Counted from the stretch's first letter, positions 25,301 through 36,779 are shown. The stretch: DNA of 64,000 bases from Xiphophorus maculatus (GCF_002775205.1 NC_036447.1:8296501-8360500), one strand, 5' to 3'. Notes: generated from the sequence alone by a model not told the origin. Numbers and translations are program-made.

Positions 25301-28300
25301 GAGCCATGAAAAACACTGAGGCAAAAAGCCTAAATGTTTTTTTTCCTGTCATTTTCAGCCACAAACATTTACCTAAAATATCTACTGATATGTGTTATTG
25401 TCTCTGCCTCCCCCTGACTCTGCAGCCTGATGTCCCTGCATGGATTCATGGATTTACAACAGACACTACAGTAATGTACAGTTATCAGAATGTGAATTAA
25501 CTAAATATTTAAAAAGTATGTTTTTATCATACAGAATGAGAATTTAAACAACTTAACAATTTTCAGATGTATACATTATTATACATCTCAACTCTATTTA
25601 CTGTGTAACCCGCAAAAATTTTCACTCATTTATTTTTAAACCTCTCCTCAAGCGCTTTTCTTTTCATGTCTTCTAACCAATTACCCACATAGTGTGGAAA
25701 TAATGAAAAAAAATATAAAGATATTATAAACAAGCGATATTCATGGCAACATTCCCGACAGACCGTTTACCTCGTTAGCGTCTGACTCCCGCTGCTGCCT
25801 CCTCCTGCCTTTATCCACACCACATGATTACCATATATATGTGTATGTATATGTGTCATAAACGGCGTTTCCCTTTACACCCGAGCAGCATTAAAAACGT
25901 ACAAAAGACAAGATGCTAACCATTTTTTTCCATACATGCTAGGCTACATGACGGCGGTGCATTGTTTCCATGGTTACTAACGGTTAGACTCACACCTTCT
26001 CCATAATGCGATGTTTGATCTATTTCTAATAGATCGAATATATATATATATATATATATATATTGTGATCTTGTACAAAGTAAAATCCGTGATTACACCG
26101 AGGACTGACAGTTATTATTAACAGCTGCCGTTATGATTAACGGCTGCTATCCATCGCCTCTGTATCTTTCCTTATTAAAATTTCTAAAATAAAATGACAA
26201 GTTTGGTTTGCATCCTTTTCTGCTTCTACAGCCGACCACGCAGCACCCTATGACCATTTTTTAAAGTGAAATCAACTAAATAAAAGCGATATTCGGTTAG
26301 AAATGTCTGTTTTCAGACTAGCTGTAAAGGAGCACATTGGTTGTTTTGACCTCCGTCATGGTGGAGTGGGCGGAGTTCTGGAGAACGCGAGGCCATGTGC
26401 AAAGGGTCAACATATATGAGATATTCAAAAACCCAATTTGTTCCTTTTAACTCAGTCCTGACCTCATACTGCAGGCGAACACCAGAAGGATCCGCCATTT
26501 GGTCGCTCCAGTCCTGCTTCTTGATCTTTTCCTGCTCTTCTCCGAGGAAGGTCATCTCCTTGTTGCAGTCTCTCATGTACTGGTAGAGGCTGCTCAGATA
26601 TTGGCTGCGTAACTTGGATTTTTCCTGAAGGAAAACAGCTTCATTTAAATACTCTCCTTTAACTTAAATAAACATTAATCTTAATCTAAACAAAGCAGCT
26701 ATACAGCGAATCTCTTAAGCCGTGTACACTCTTAAGTTTTTATGTAATGGCTGAAATAAGCTCAAAAACGTTATGCTTGTTTAATTTCAGAAATATCCAG
26801 CCCAATTCAGTTATAAAAATGACTTCAAAAAATTACAAATAAAATTAGAAAGGGTCTATAATCTGGCTGCAAACGTGTGCAGACTCTTAAACTAATCAAC
26901 CATGTCCTGTCACTTTTAAAGTTTTAACGACAGTTTCCTATGGTATAAGTGGAACCTGTACTTTTTCATCAATATTAAGGAACTATTGACTGAAAACAAG
27001 CTATTTATTTCAAGTATGCTAAGATATTTGCACTAAAAATTACACCAAAACTAATTGGTACAAATTTGTGTTTTTGCAGTTTAAATAGAAAATCAACACT
27101 CTTGCTCATTTTTAACCTGAATGTGTTTGGTTTTAAAACAATCAACTCACCAGCATAGTGTTATATTGCCTTTTCAATGGCGTGTATTTATCCTGAAAGA
27201 CAAGGCAGCAGCATGCTGGGTAAACTATCCGTCTCAAAGTAAGACGGAGGAAAATGGAAATGCTTCCTGAAAGTGTGTTTTGGTGCGCACCTTGCTGCCA
27301 GCAGAGCTGATGCAGAGCTGTGAGCTGTAAGCCTCCAGCTCTTTATGCAAGATGTTCTGAGCAGCGATCTGCTTCTCCAGGTCCTCCAGCGTTGGGCCGT
27401 ACTCATCTGAGCTCAGCGCTCTCTGACAGCATAAGCAGCACAAGAACTCAGTCAGTGAATGCTTATTTTAAGCAATACCATTAAACATAAATGGATGTTT
27501 CATTTGATGTTGGAGGAAGTGGTCAGAACTTACTTCCTTCTGGGCAAAAACAGGCTCCCAGTTAATTCTGGGCATCAGAGACACGTCTTCAATTTGCTCA
27601 TATAGCTTTACATATTCAGCTGTGTCCTTTGACCATCGGTTGTGTAGGTCGCGAATGCTGGAAGGAAAAACAAGGGCAAAAAGAAATGTAACGATAAACA
27701 AGCAAAATAGACTGGAAAAACAAAAAATCTTAAGTATTTTTTTTCTGATTTCTAAAACAAATATCTTAGTAAAATAAAACCAACTTACTAATGACTTTCA
27801 GAAAGAAATTTTACTTTTCTAGTAACTCCTCTAGTTACTAGAAAACTAGTACTCACTTCTGACCACTAGTAAGTTTTACTTTTCTAGTAAGTCGAAAAGT
27901 CTAGATGTATTCTAGTAACTAGAAAGTTGTTCTAAGTCAACAATTCCACTTGCAAATTATTTTACTTATAGCAGGGAAAATGTCTTATTTTAAGTGGAAC
28001 TATCACCTTTTAATCAATATTTAGGAATTATATAGGAATATAGAAATTATACTTAAAACAAGCTGCTATATTTTGCTGAATAGTTACTGTAGTTTAGTTT
28101 TGTCTAACTCAAAGTGCACTAAAATATTTGCACCAGAAATTAGACCAATAATACTTAGTAATATTTTATATTTTTGACTGATTTCTATGTGTTCTTATCA
28201 AACTGAAGCTCAACAAATTTTCTTTGGTTTTGTCTCATGCACTCACTCGGCCTCAACAGCTGCGACGTGAGGGTAGTTGATCAACCTGAGGTTGCCAATG

Positions 28301-31300
28301 TCCAGAAACAGCTTCTCCAGCAGGCCCTCTGCAATGCCCAATATTGTATTGATCTCATCCTTGTGCTCGAATTTTTTCTCTTTCTTGTCATTTTCGTTGT
28401 CCTGGTGAGTAAAAATAATAATAAAAAAACATAAATTGATTGTGAATGATGAAAAGTTATAATTGCACAGCTTTATGTCGAAGCATGTTTCCCTTCTCAC
28501 CGCTATCAGCAGTTTTTCAGCCTTGAGGATATTGTTCACCACCTCGTCAGAGTTGCTCTGCATCTTGGCAACCAGCAAATTTGCACTGGTGGACTGAGAC
28601 CTGCAGACAAGAAGAGTCCAGTTAAACTACAAACATTCAAATTACACCAACAATCACTGATTAAACAGTATCTTATAAATATGCTACATATTTTCTTATG
28701 GTTTGTTCCTGTCTTGCAAAGTACATTCAAATGAACAGCATAATTTTATACAGAAAATAATTGTGAATTTCTTTGGTTAAGGATGATTTTTGTCCGAAAG
28801 CATTTGTTATAAATAACTTCAGGGAAATAAATTGAACTTTTAAGAAAATCACAAAATATGCTGCAGACCATGTAGTTAAATCTTTACTCAGATCAGTCAC
28901 CCAACCTCAGACAGAATATTTCAAAGTTTCATGAATGTCTTTGCTCAGACTATGAATATTTTGGATAATTGATCACTTACAGTCTGAACTAAAGTAGTTT
29001 ATAAAAAGAAAAGACAAATCAGTGTTGTACATTGATAAAATTGCAAAACTAATATATTGGTAATGACCAACTAACATTAAAAGTAATTTGAATACAAACT
29101 TTCGTAATGATTTACTGAATAGGTAGTACATTTCATAAAAACTTAAACAATGTTTACATAAATGCACAGGAAAAATCAAATGGTGAGCAGAATCTGCTGG
29201 TTTTTAACTTGATTTGAACTAGCCAGCTAAATATGCTAGTGCTAGCAGGTCATTTTACAACCCTGTTTGGTGTGGATGCTATAACTGAGGGAGGAAGACT
29301 ACACCCTCATAGCTAGGGTATAATTTAGAGGAACTGCTGTTAGTGAAGCTATCTACACTAATGGCTAATTTATGTTAATTGGGGCAATTTAAAATGTGAA
29401 CTTAGTAATCATTAAAACTTTCAGTCAAGCCTTTTTTTACAGCAAACTCACTGAAACATATTTAGGCCTGATGCAACAAGCAATAAATCAATTAATTGAT
29501 CGCATGATAAATTAAACAAGCTCAATAATTTCCATGTTTATAAGTTATTGTTTTTCTCAAACTGGATGACAAAAGTTTTCAGTCTGGTGTTTTAGTGTCA
29601 ACTAGTACGTTTTTTGAAGGGCACGTTTATTTACAGAGACTTCATTACTCATTTTATTTGTTGTTTAATTTATTTATTTTGTATATTTAAAATGTCTTTC
29701 AGTTGCAGTGTTAAATGTTTATTCAAATTTTAAGCTTATTAACTTTTGAAAATGTATTCGTGTATTATTGCCTGAAAATTGCCTTAAAACAACAATATTA
29801 TAATGATTTCCAACTTCTGGGACAATTTATCACCCAGTAAAATTTGCTATTATGGCAATCCCAGACGCAATTCTTCCTTCAGAAAGAATTTGTATAAAAA
29901 TAATTGATGAATCGTTCGAAACGTTCAACATTTGGAAAAATTCAAACAGTAGAAAAAAGACACCATTTCATAAAGTTTGGTGAAGAATGAGTTTAAATGC
30001 TTATTTGCTGCTGTTTTGTGGTTAAACAGTGGGCTATTATTAACCTGAAATTCACATGAAATGTTGCAATAAATCAAGGGAACGCGTCGCCCTAACGTAA
30101 CCATGGCAACAGAAACCACGGCAACCGGTTTCAGGAAGGAGACAAACGAGCTTCCTTCGTTTCGAGTGTAATTCCTGCCGTTTGTTCCGGCCCAGGAGCG
30201 AGGCGCTGTAGAGCTTTCTGTCCCCACTCCCTCTGCGGGCCGGTACCGGTTCCGCTCACTCAGCAGGAAAAGCCGGTATAAAGAACGACGTCGGTGCTGC
30301 GCGTCCGTCTCTCCCAGACCGGGCCGATTTTCTCATGATTTCAATGCGACAGAAGTAAGAAGAAAGTGTTTGTGGTTTTCAGAGTTTGGAAGAAATGCTG
30401 GGTGACGAAATGGATGACAGTATTCTTTTTTTTAATGTTGCAAATCTGCTCTTAAATCTTAATTTTACCTTAGTTTGAATTTGCATTCTCCTGTTTACCT
30501 TCAGCCTAAATTTCTCCATGGTGGGACGACGCAGAATATCTCTATTATATTTTATTCTTTAGTAACAAAGCATAAAAGTCAGATCTTACTCTGTTGTTCT
30601 TATGGGAGGCATCTGACAGATTATGTAAACCAAATTTTCATTTCTATCTTATCTTTTGACTGAAATGCTTTCACTCCTTTGTGTTTTTACTTGAGTTTAT
30701 TTTTCTTCTTTTTCTCTATGCGGCTTCATGTTCAAGTCCATAATAGGTGATGTGGAACAAAAAATAAAATTAGTAAAAAAAAAATCTTTGATGCATGGAG
30801 CCAATAAAAAATGTTTTAGTGTAATTTTATAAAAGTGTATCTTTAAGGAGGGGCAGGTGTTTGGCATCCTTGCTAGTTGGATGAGGGACCTAGTGACAGT
30901 TCACACCCTCAGATATTGCTGCAGAAACAGTCTACCTAAGGGCTCTTCCTGTCTTCACACAACGTGTGTTTTCCTCAAATACGGGCCAATATAGTCTTTT
31001 TCAGGATCCCCCATGATTTCAGTGCAGAGAGTTTACATTTAAAACAGTACAGATTACAGTGAGCCCTTTGTTAAGCTGCTTACACATAATTTCCCATGTT
31101 GCCATGTATGTTAGTGTAGAGAAAAATGTGTTTTGTGTGTCTACATGTGTGGAAATTATCATTGTGTGTCACTTTTGACACGTCCCTATTTCTGCTCTCC
31201 TGTTCACTAATTCAATTTTGTCTTTTTCTTTCATAAAAAAACTCTGCATATTTGCAAAGAACTTTTCATTTCCTATCAGCTTTATATATATATATTTATA

Positions 31301-32461
31301 TTTTAAATGTCTTCATTGAGAGCAAAGTGTAATCAAACTCAAATCCCTTGTTTTTGTGTTCAAACCTGGTGAATAGTGAATGTATACCGGAATCAGATGT
31401 GTGTAGTTAGGAAGCCATTTTGATACTCTATCACTTTATTCTTTTAGACAAATTAATCAGAAAATAATCATGGCATCTATTTTAATTTTACTTTCAAGCA
31501 GCCAGCATGCAGAGGTGAGCATCCAGTCAGCGTATCGTAAGATTCAGTGATATTTTTATTGGGTTGCTGTTGTGTTTTCCAATGGCATCATGTCTTCCTA
31601 CACACTGCAAAAACATAAAATCTTACCAAGTATTCCTGGTCTAGTTTCAAGTGCAAATATCTTAGTACACATAAAATAAGGCAAAACTAACAAGTAACTT
31701 TACAGAAAGATACATGAGCTTGTTTTAAGTGTATAGTTCCTTAATATTCATGAAAAAATACAGTTCTGCTGACAGATTAATTCACTTATAACTTGGGTTA
31801 AAATGTCTTGTTATAAGTGACTCAATCTGTCAGTGGAACAAACACTTTAAAAATTGATATTAAGGAACAATTTACTTAAAACAATCTCCTATACTGAAAA
31901 GTTAATTTAGTCTTTTTTCAAGATTACTAAGAAATTTGCACAAGAAACTAGGCCAAAAATACTTAGTAAGACTTGTGTAAAAAAAAAAGCAACAGGAAAG
32001 TATCCAAAATATATAAGGAGACAAGTTGTTCTCAGTTGTTTGATTTAAATCCATGATTAATTAAATATGATATATATATAAAAAAAAACATAAGATTTTG
32101 TTGTAGCATTCATGAATGGACGTGGGTGGGAAGTTAAAGTGCCTGAAAGCAGGAGAACAAGACGAGCCGCATAACTGAGAAGGGCTGGTCTGCATTTCTT
32201 TAGCTGTAGTAGTTGTGAGGTTAGAAAATCTGGTAGAGCAAACACTCCCTGGTTGGGTTCGGCTCACTTTCCCCTCCTCACCCACAAGGGAAGATTCTTC
32301 AATGAATACATTGCAACATTTGTAAAAATAAAAATGTTGGAGTTTTAATTTATTTAACGTCAAAGTGACGCTTGTAGATTGTAGAAATATTTGATTTTGC
32401 TAAATCATGTCGTCAGTGGGGACTGTGGTGCAACAGAGAGATAAAACACACACACACACAC

Positions 32462-32537
<76 letters not shown>

Positions 32538-33819
32538 GTGTGTTTCCATCACATCTGAGAGCTGATGTCCAGAGATACTCTACACTGCAAAAACACAAAA
32601 TATATATACTATATATATATATATATGTATATATATAGTATTTTTGTTTAGTTTGTAGTGATTACACTTAAAATAAGTCAAAAATAAAATACAATTAACT
32701 TTTTAGCAACATATACTAGCCTGTTTTAAGCCAGGAATTATTAAATAATGACGAAAAAGTACTAGTACTAGTTAGCTGATTATTTCACTTATAACACGAA
32801 CTAGTGAAACTAGTACTTTTTCATCAATATTGAGGAATTATTTACTTAAAACACGCTTCTAAATGATGCGGAAAAGTTACCTGTAAGTTAGTTTTGTCTT
32901 ATCTTAAGTGTAATAAGATATTTGCACTACAAACTAAACAAAAATACTTGGTAAGATTTTGTGTTTTTTGACTTTGGAGGTCCTACAACGAGAACAAATT
33001 TGCTTCAGTTTGTGTGAAAGCATCATTATTGATTGATTAAAGTTAAATCCATTGTTATGTTCCTGCTGAAATAAGACATACAGAACTAGAGTGTGCAAAA
33101 CACCAATATACAGTTAAACATCATCAGTGTGAAATACTCAGAGTTACCTGCTTTTATAGACACAGAAATATTAGCTGTATTATTAAAGGATAATATGTTA
33201 GTTTTAATGATAACGGATGAAGTTTAGTGGTTGAAGAACGATCATTAAATGATAAAGAAGTGATTAATTACCGGAGAACCAATAATTAACCAGTGGGTGT
33301 AGCTGGAGAACCAACACCCACTAAGGAGAAAGGAAAGCAGCCCAGCCCTGTTCACATCACAGCAGGTGGAAACCTTTGTGAGTTTGGAAAGCAGAATAAA
33401 AATAATAAAATAGGAACATTTTGTTTCCATCAGAAAACACGCCTCACACTGTTCACACAAGACGACAATCAGTGCCAGCCACTCTCCGTAAGCTGCAGGG
33501 ATATTTACGCATTACTGCTCAGTTTTTCCCTCACTAATAAATATGTTCAGTGTTTGCAACACAACCGCTGAGGGATTTAAATTTCAGATTAGATATAGAA
33601 AGCTTGAAGAAAAGTAAACGGTTGTATTGTTTAGCCTTTCTGAGCCCCATCCCAGAATAAGCTGCAGAAGACATTCCTTACGTGTCCACAAAGGACAGAA
33701 GATGAAATATACACAGATATCCTCCATTTCTGCGTTCATCAGTTACCATCCAGAGGAAAAACTCACCTGTTCATCTTGCTGGAGCTCTTTGTGTCCTTTG
33801 ACTTAAACATCTTGGACAT
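12951..33819 (-). CDS. evpl: envoplakin, complete, 22 coding exons
   Basis: Envoplakin heterodimerises with periplakin and anchors intermediate filaments to desmosomes and the cornified envelope. Coding exons, first to last: 33767-33819, 28501-28600, 28247-28401, 27534-27657, 27291-27422, 27151-27192, 26463-26624, 24342-24449, 24165-24260, 23171-23281, 21700-21846, 21431-21585, 21016-21113, 20728-20900, 19657-19832, 18560-18698, 18276-18469, 17710-17860, 16836-16919, 16617-16724, 16452-16544, 12951-16337. They sum to 5988 nt, or 1995 aa (human 2033). Plakin domain about 1-865, with an SH3 fold near 398-458 (PITVVSLCDWE). Coiled-coil rod about 870-1655. Linker about 1662-1759 (GKDMSPYDAY, LECDWEEI, LPISEFALLVAG). 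Plakin-repeat domain about 1790-1975. Human EVPL also has 22 exons. The start used is ATG 33817-33819. A second in-frame ATG (33808-33810, MFKSKD) resembles the human start MFKG. Phases join at every junction. No disabling change was found. Confidence 0.95.
17210..17277. repeat. hairpin plus 30-bp perfect palindrome, evpl intron 18
   Basis: CATCTTACCA (17210-17219) pairs with TGGTAAGATG (17224-17233). A perfect 30-bp palindrome then occupies 17248-17277, with half-site GGTAATTCCTGGGAG. No mobile-element ends were identified around it. Confidence 0.85.
17955..18255. mobile_element. non-autonomous hAT element (MITE) in evpl intron 17
   Basis: It is 301 bp long with 15-bp terminal inverted repeats. 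The left end is CAGTGGTTCCCAAAG and the right end is its inverse with one mismatch. A perfect 8-bp target duplication, TGTTAAAG, lies at 17947-17954 and 18256-18263. The 8-bp duplication and CAGTGGTTCCC ends are characteristic of hAT transposons. There is no coding capacity. Its end lies only 20 nt inside the intron from the exon 17 donor. Confidence 0.92.
18699..19656 (-). other. evpl: evpl intron 15
   Basis: About 960 bp of AT-rich intron. Nothing recognised. Confidence 0.7.
19833..20727 (-). other. evpl intron 14 with possible retroelement fragment
   Basis: The part 19970-20460 (TGTCATGATTTTCAGGTGTT onward, pyrimidine-rich) resembles non-coding ends of fish retroelements, but I cannot assign a family. 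Confidence 0.35.
21847..23170 (-). other. evpl: evpl intron 10
   Basis: Contains a dispersed-repeat fragment near 22185-22330 (AACAATTAATCAGATGAATC) and fold-back copy B. The remainder is AT-rich and featureless. Confidence 0.65.
22740..22978. mobile_element. fold-back element copy B, mainly right half
   Basis: Same family as copy A. Contains CAATATTAATGAATTG, AAAGCAAGCTCCTATATC and a terminal GTTTTGTGTTTTTGCAGTG. The left arm is eroded or absent. evpl intron 10. Confidence 0.6.
23354..24122. mobile_element. TA-flanked MITE, 769 bp, evpl intron 9
   Basis: Ends are CACTGTAAAACAT and the inverted ATGTTTTACAGTG, flanked on both sides by TA (23352-23353 and 24123-24124). The interior is AT-rich and non-coding. 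A TA duplication suggests mobilisation by a Tc1/mariner-like transposase. The ends resemble those of the fold-back family listed separately. Confidence 0.7.
24450..26462 (-). other. evpl: evpl intron 7
   Basis: A 2.0-kb AT-rich intron. It contains an (AT)n run and GTTTCCATGGTTAC (25964-25977), close to an RFX X-box, just after GACGGCGG. No mobile element is recognised in 24.5-25.7 kb. Confidence 0.7.
26038..26063. repeat. (AT)n microsatellite, evpl intron 7
   Basis: Uninterrupted alternating AT of about 26 bp. Confidence 0.95.
26930..27080. mobile_element. fold-back element copy C, right half
   Basis: Contains TTTTTCATCAATATTAAGGA, ACTAAGATATTTGCAC-like sequence and a GTGTTTTTGCAGT end. evpl intron 6. 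Confidence 0.6.
27717..28180. mobile_element. fold-back element copy D with extra CTAGTAACT repeats
   Basis: The left arm starts near AAATCTTAAGTATTTTTTTT and the right arm ends near ACTTAGTAATATTTTATATT. The centre holds several inverted CTAGTAACT/AGTTACTAG units, making it longer than other copies. evpl intron 3. Confidence 0.6.
29463..29862. mobile_element. hAT-like dispersed repeat, copy 2
   Basis: Starts TAGGCCTGATGCAACAAGC and ends near GCTATTATGGCAATCCCA. Contains CAGTGTTAAATGTTTATTC. Non-coding, evpl intron 1. Confidence 0.6.
30080..30360. promoter_or_regulatory. CpG-rich promoter-like island in evpl intron 1
   Basis: This stretch stands out from the AT-rich intron by its CpG density. 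It holds a palindromic RFX-type X-box GTAACCATGGCAAC (30097-30110), a Grainyhead-type AACCGGTT (30123-30130), a second ACCGGTT near 30245 and a TATAAAG (30277-30283) on the plus strand. Downstream, an ATG at 30335 opens a short frame that ends at AGAA|GTAAGA (30354/30355), a good splice donor. It may be an enhancer, an internal promoter or the start of an unannotated plus-strand transcript. Confidence 0.45.
31603..31983. mobile_element. fold-back element copy E, nearly complete
   Basis: Starts CACTGCAAAAACATAAAATC. The left arm includes GTCTAGTTTCAAGTGCAAAT. The mirrored right arm includes AGAAACTAGGCCAAAAATAC and ACTTAGTAAGACTTGTG. About 380 bp, non-coding, evpl intron 1. Confidence 0.75.
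32446..32535. repeat. (CA)n microsatellite, evpl intron 1
   Basis: About 45 CA units with a single CG interruption near 32465. Confidence 0.97.
32583..32972. mobile_element. fold-back element copy F, nearly complete, with TA-repeat expansion
   Basis: Starts CACTGCAAAAACACAAAAT preceded by TA. An (AT)n run has expanded inside the left arm at 32600-32640. The right arm ends TTGGTAAGATTTTGTGTTTT. evpl intron 1. Confidence 0.75.
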
Positions 33820-34050
33820 CTCTGAGAGGAAACGTCACCCTCTCTGTCGTACTCCTTCTTCGTCGCTTGTCTTCCTCGCTCTGCGTCTCTCCTCTTCCTC
33901 TGGTCCTTCTCAAACAGACTCAGCGGCAGTGTGACACACCAGTCCATATTCGGGGCTTGACGCCGCTGGCTCCTCCCAGGCAGGGTAACAGGTGTGCCAG
34001 GTATCAGCCCGGTGCAGGAGGACCAGCCCGACCTGTTCTTCGCTGTCCTC
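33820..34050 (-). promoter_or_regulatory. evpl: evpl 5'UTR and promoter block
   Basis: GC-richer than its surroundings. The block 33970-33996 (CTCCTCCCAGGCAGGGTAACAGG, then CAGGTATC and GACCTGTTCTTC) is shared with the promoter of the envoplakin-like gene at 8055 onward, at a similar distance from the ATG. On the gene strand this gives CACCTGTTACC, which contains an E-box, and GGGAGGAG. No TATA box is seen. Conservation between the duplicates is the only evidence for function. Confidence 0.5.
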
Positions 34051-34315
34051 CTTCACGTTTCCTTTTCTCTGAGGTTCTTCAGTCCCTCGGATCTTAGATA
34101 GAAAACACAGATCATTAAACCTTTAAGGCCTGATAACATAAACAATAATCAGAAAATTCAGATTTTTCCTTTAAATTAAGTATTATCTGTGTTTCATCGT
34201 ATAAAAAAAGTATTTTTGACTCACCTTGCTTCTTAAATTAGTTTGTATCGTAATTAATACATCAGACTTTTACATTCATTTAATCATCACCATCAAAAAC
34301 ATCTAAGTTGTTCTA

Positions 34316-34339
34316 TTATATATATATATATATATATAT
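34316..34339. repeat. (TA)n microsatellite upstream of evpl
   Basis: Uninterrupted TA run of about 24 bp. Confidence 0.9.
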
Positions 34340-35439
34340 TTGTATATGTATGCAACATATTTACTCAATATAGCGAATTTTTGACAAAAATACCTTATTA
34401 GGTCAATAATTGTATCAAAGATGATAAATTTGTCACTAAAGGGTTAATGTAGGAAAGCTGGATTTCTGCAGAAGTTAAGAAACAAATCTATTGTTTCTAC
34501 AAGAACAAAACAAAAACAGGAGAGTCAGAGTGAGTAATTCTGAGTTAGGCTCATGAATAGGCAACATGATGAGCTTTGATATAAATAAGATTTACTGTAA
34601 ATAATCCTCTGAAACATCCCACTTCTCCCAGTAACCACATGGATGGATCAGCTGAAACAGACAATGGATGGACTGATGCAAAACTAAAAAACACATCATT
34701 TAATTTGATATAATTTAACAGCTCTTTAATTATTAATAATGTTTGGGTTTTATACAGCGCCTTCTAAAAATATTTGTCGCATTACAACCATTTTGTGGTC
34801 GACCAAAACAAGTTACTGATCACTGTGAAGTGGAAAGAGAACAAAACTTTGTTTTCAAAATCCAAAAACTTTGGCATTCGCTTGCAATCTGATAACCCCA
34901 AATAAAATCCGGTCTTCAGACGTCCCTGAATCAGGATGTAAATTTAACCTATGTGTAATTTAACCTCAGCATAAATGAAGACGTTCTGTTTCTGGCCTCG
35001 GGGGTTTAATGGAGAACGTTTGCCACAAGTAATTTAGAGGAAATTTGAAAGAAGTTGCTCTTGTCAGATAAGAAATGATGTGTTTAGGTTGATGTGCAGC
35101 GTTAGCATTCACATATTTCTGTTAGAATGGCCCAGTCAAAGTCCAGGTCTATTATTCAGTTGGAAATCTGTGGCATGACTTTGCTGTTTACAGTCTCTCC
35201 CCATTGCATGTGACAGAACGGGGTTTGTTTAGCAAAACAAAAAATAAGAGGAGTAAATGTCTGCCTCCTAATCCGGTAGAGACAAAACCTAAAAACTGAG
35301 ATTAAAGCAAAAAGTAACCAAGATATTGAGATATTCTCTCAGGGGTGGGCAGCCTCGTGCCGAATACTGAACATGCATGCCACACTTTTAAGATTCTGAA
35401 AACGATTCCGTTGATGATGTGAGCATCTAAGTAGTGCAG

Positions 35440-36010
35440 CTTAAGATTCAGAGAACCAAAAAATTGAAATCAAGTGAGAGTAGAACTACTTATACATTTT
35501 TTTACCCAAGTAAAAGTAAAAAGTAGCCGTCCAAGAAATTACTGAAGAAAATGTAAAAAGGTATTTGGTGAAAAGTCTTTAAAAATTACATAATCAGACA
35601 AACCAAAAGATAAAGTCCATCTGACTTTTTATGTCAGACGGACATAATAAGAATTCATACAAATAAGAATTGATATTGATATCAATTCATGTTCATTTAA
35701 GTAACGAAAAATAACAAATTCAGGCAAAAGAAAATTTTGCCAAATCAGTTTTTTTTTTCAATAAAAAATTCATGAAACTTTAACAAAAATAGCAAGTCTG
35801 TGTCTGGTGAATTTTTGGTTAAAATATTTCTTGTTTTTTTATTCAGTGGGTAGAAAATCCATAAGTTTTACTCAAGTAAGAGTAGAGATGCTTCATAATA
35901 CAATTACTCAAGTAAAAGTAAAAAGTACATTGTAGTAAAAGTACTCCTTTCTTCCAAAAATAGTTACTCAAGTGAATGTAACTGAGTAAATGTAACTAGT
36001 TACTCCCTGG
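35440..36010. repeat. AAGTAAAAGTA-type dispersed repeat
   Basis: Repeated ACTCAAGTAAAAGTAAAAAG motifs and a TGTAACTAGTTACTC end are typical of a fish repeat family. Related degraded sequence occurs at about 53320-53830 and 54725-54850. No coding content. Confidence 0.45.
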
Positions 36011-36034
36011 CTCTGCTGACACCCTGTGCGTACA

Positions 36035-36260
36035 GTCAACAGACGGCCAGCGCTGTTACGTAATCCCGTTATCAGGAGGTTGGGGTCACCGTGTGCGGCG
36101 TGCGGACCGACGCTTCATGCCTACAGCTCAGACATGTCAGGCATCCAGGGCGTCTCTGCAGCCCTTCATCAGCAGAGGGAAACGGAGAGGAATGCAGCCG
36201 GGCGGCTTTCTGCACGGAGCAAACACACAGCCGGGCTCTCTGGGTGTGTTTACATGTCTG
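36035..36260. other. GC-rich patch between evpl and srp68
   Basis: A CpG-containing stretch in AT-rich intergenic DNA, open in several plus-strand frames with no similarity I recognise. Possible regulatory patch or unrecognised exon. Confidence 0.25.
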
Positions 36261-36673
36261 GAAAAACAGATACTTTTAATGTTGCTAAGATACTACATGT
36301 AATACTGTGGTTACTCTGAAATACAACGAAGGAAGTGGTCCGCGGAACCACATGTTGATTTATGGTGGTTTCTCTACAGGCTGCAGGTTTCATCTCATTT
36401 ACACTAAACATTTGGAGATCATTTTATTTATTTTCTGAATTTTCTGAATTCTATTTTCTAAATTCGATTTTCCAAAATGCACCACAGGAAATCATTTCTC
36501 CCTGCAGCCACCAGACTTCACAATGCACAACTCTGAGTAAAGAAATCTAATTTTCTCTGGACTCATTTAGAGATTAAGATATCTCCATGTACATGCTTGT
36601 TAATTTATTTTTTATTTATTTACATTATAAATGAAATCCCAAAGAAATTGTATTTAAATTACAACACACTTAG

Positions 36674-36716
<43 letters not shown>
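36674..36716. repeat. compound (CT)n(AT)n microsatellite
   Basis: About 11 CT units followed directly by about 10 AT units. Confidence 0.95.
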
Positions 36717-36779
36717 CACATTCCTATCACCTGTGGTTATATTGTATTATTAATATTTAACACTTTGGATGAGTAGCTT

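Larger units (their letters stand above)
28601..33766 (-). other. evpl: evpl intron 1
   Basis: A 5.2-kb intron. Contents: hAT-like repeat copy 2, the CpG island (30080-30360), fold-back copies E and F and the (CA)n microsatellite. 28.6-29.4 kb and 33.0-33.7 kb hold no recognisable feature. Confidence 0.8.

Noticed and set aside
32413-32598. Open frame rich in Cys-Val
   Set aside because: It is a translation of the (CA)n microsatellite.
36026-36319. Overlapping plus-strand frames of 62-97 codons in a GC-rich patch
   Set aside because: Three frames are open at once, which reflects GC content and not coding selection; no similarity recognised. Kept only as a GC-rich patch.
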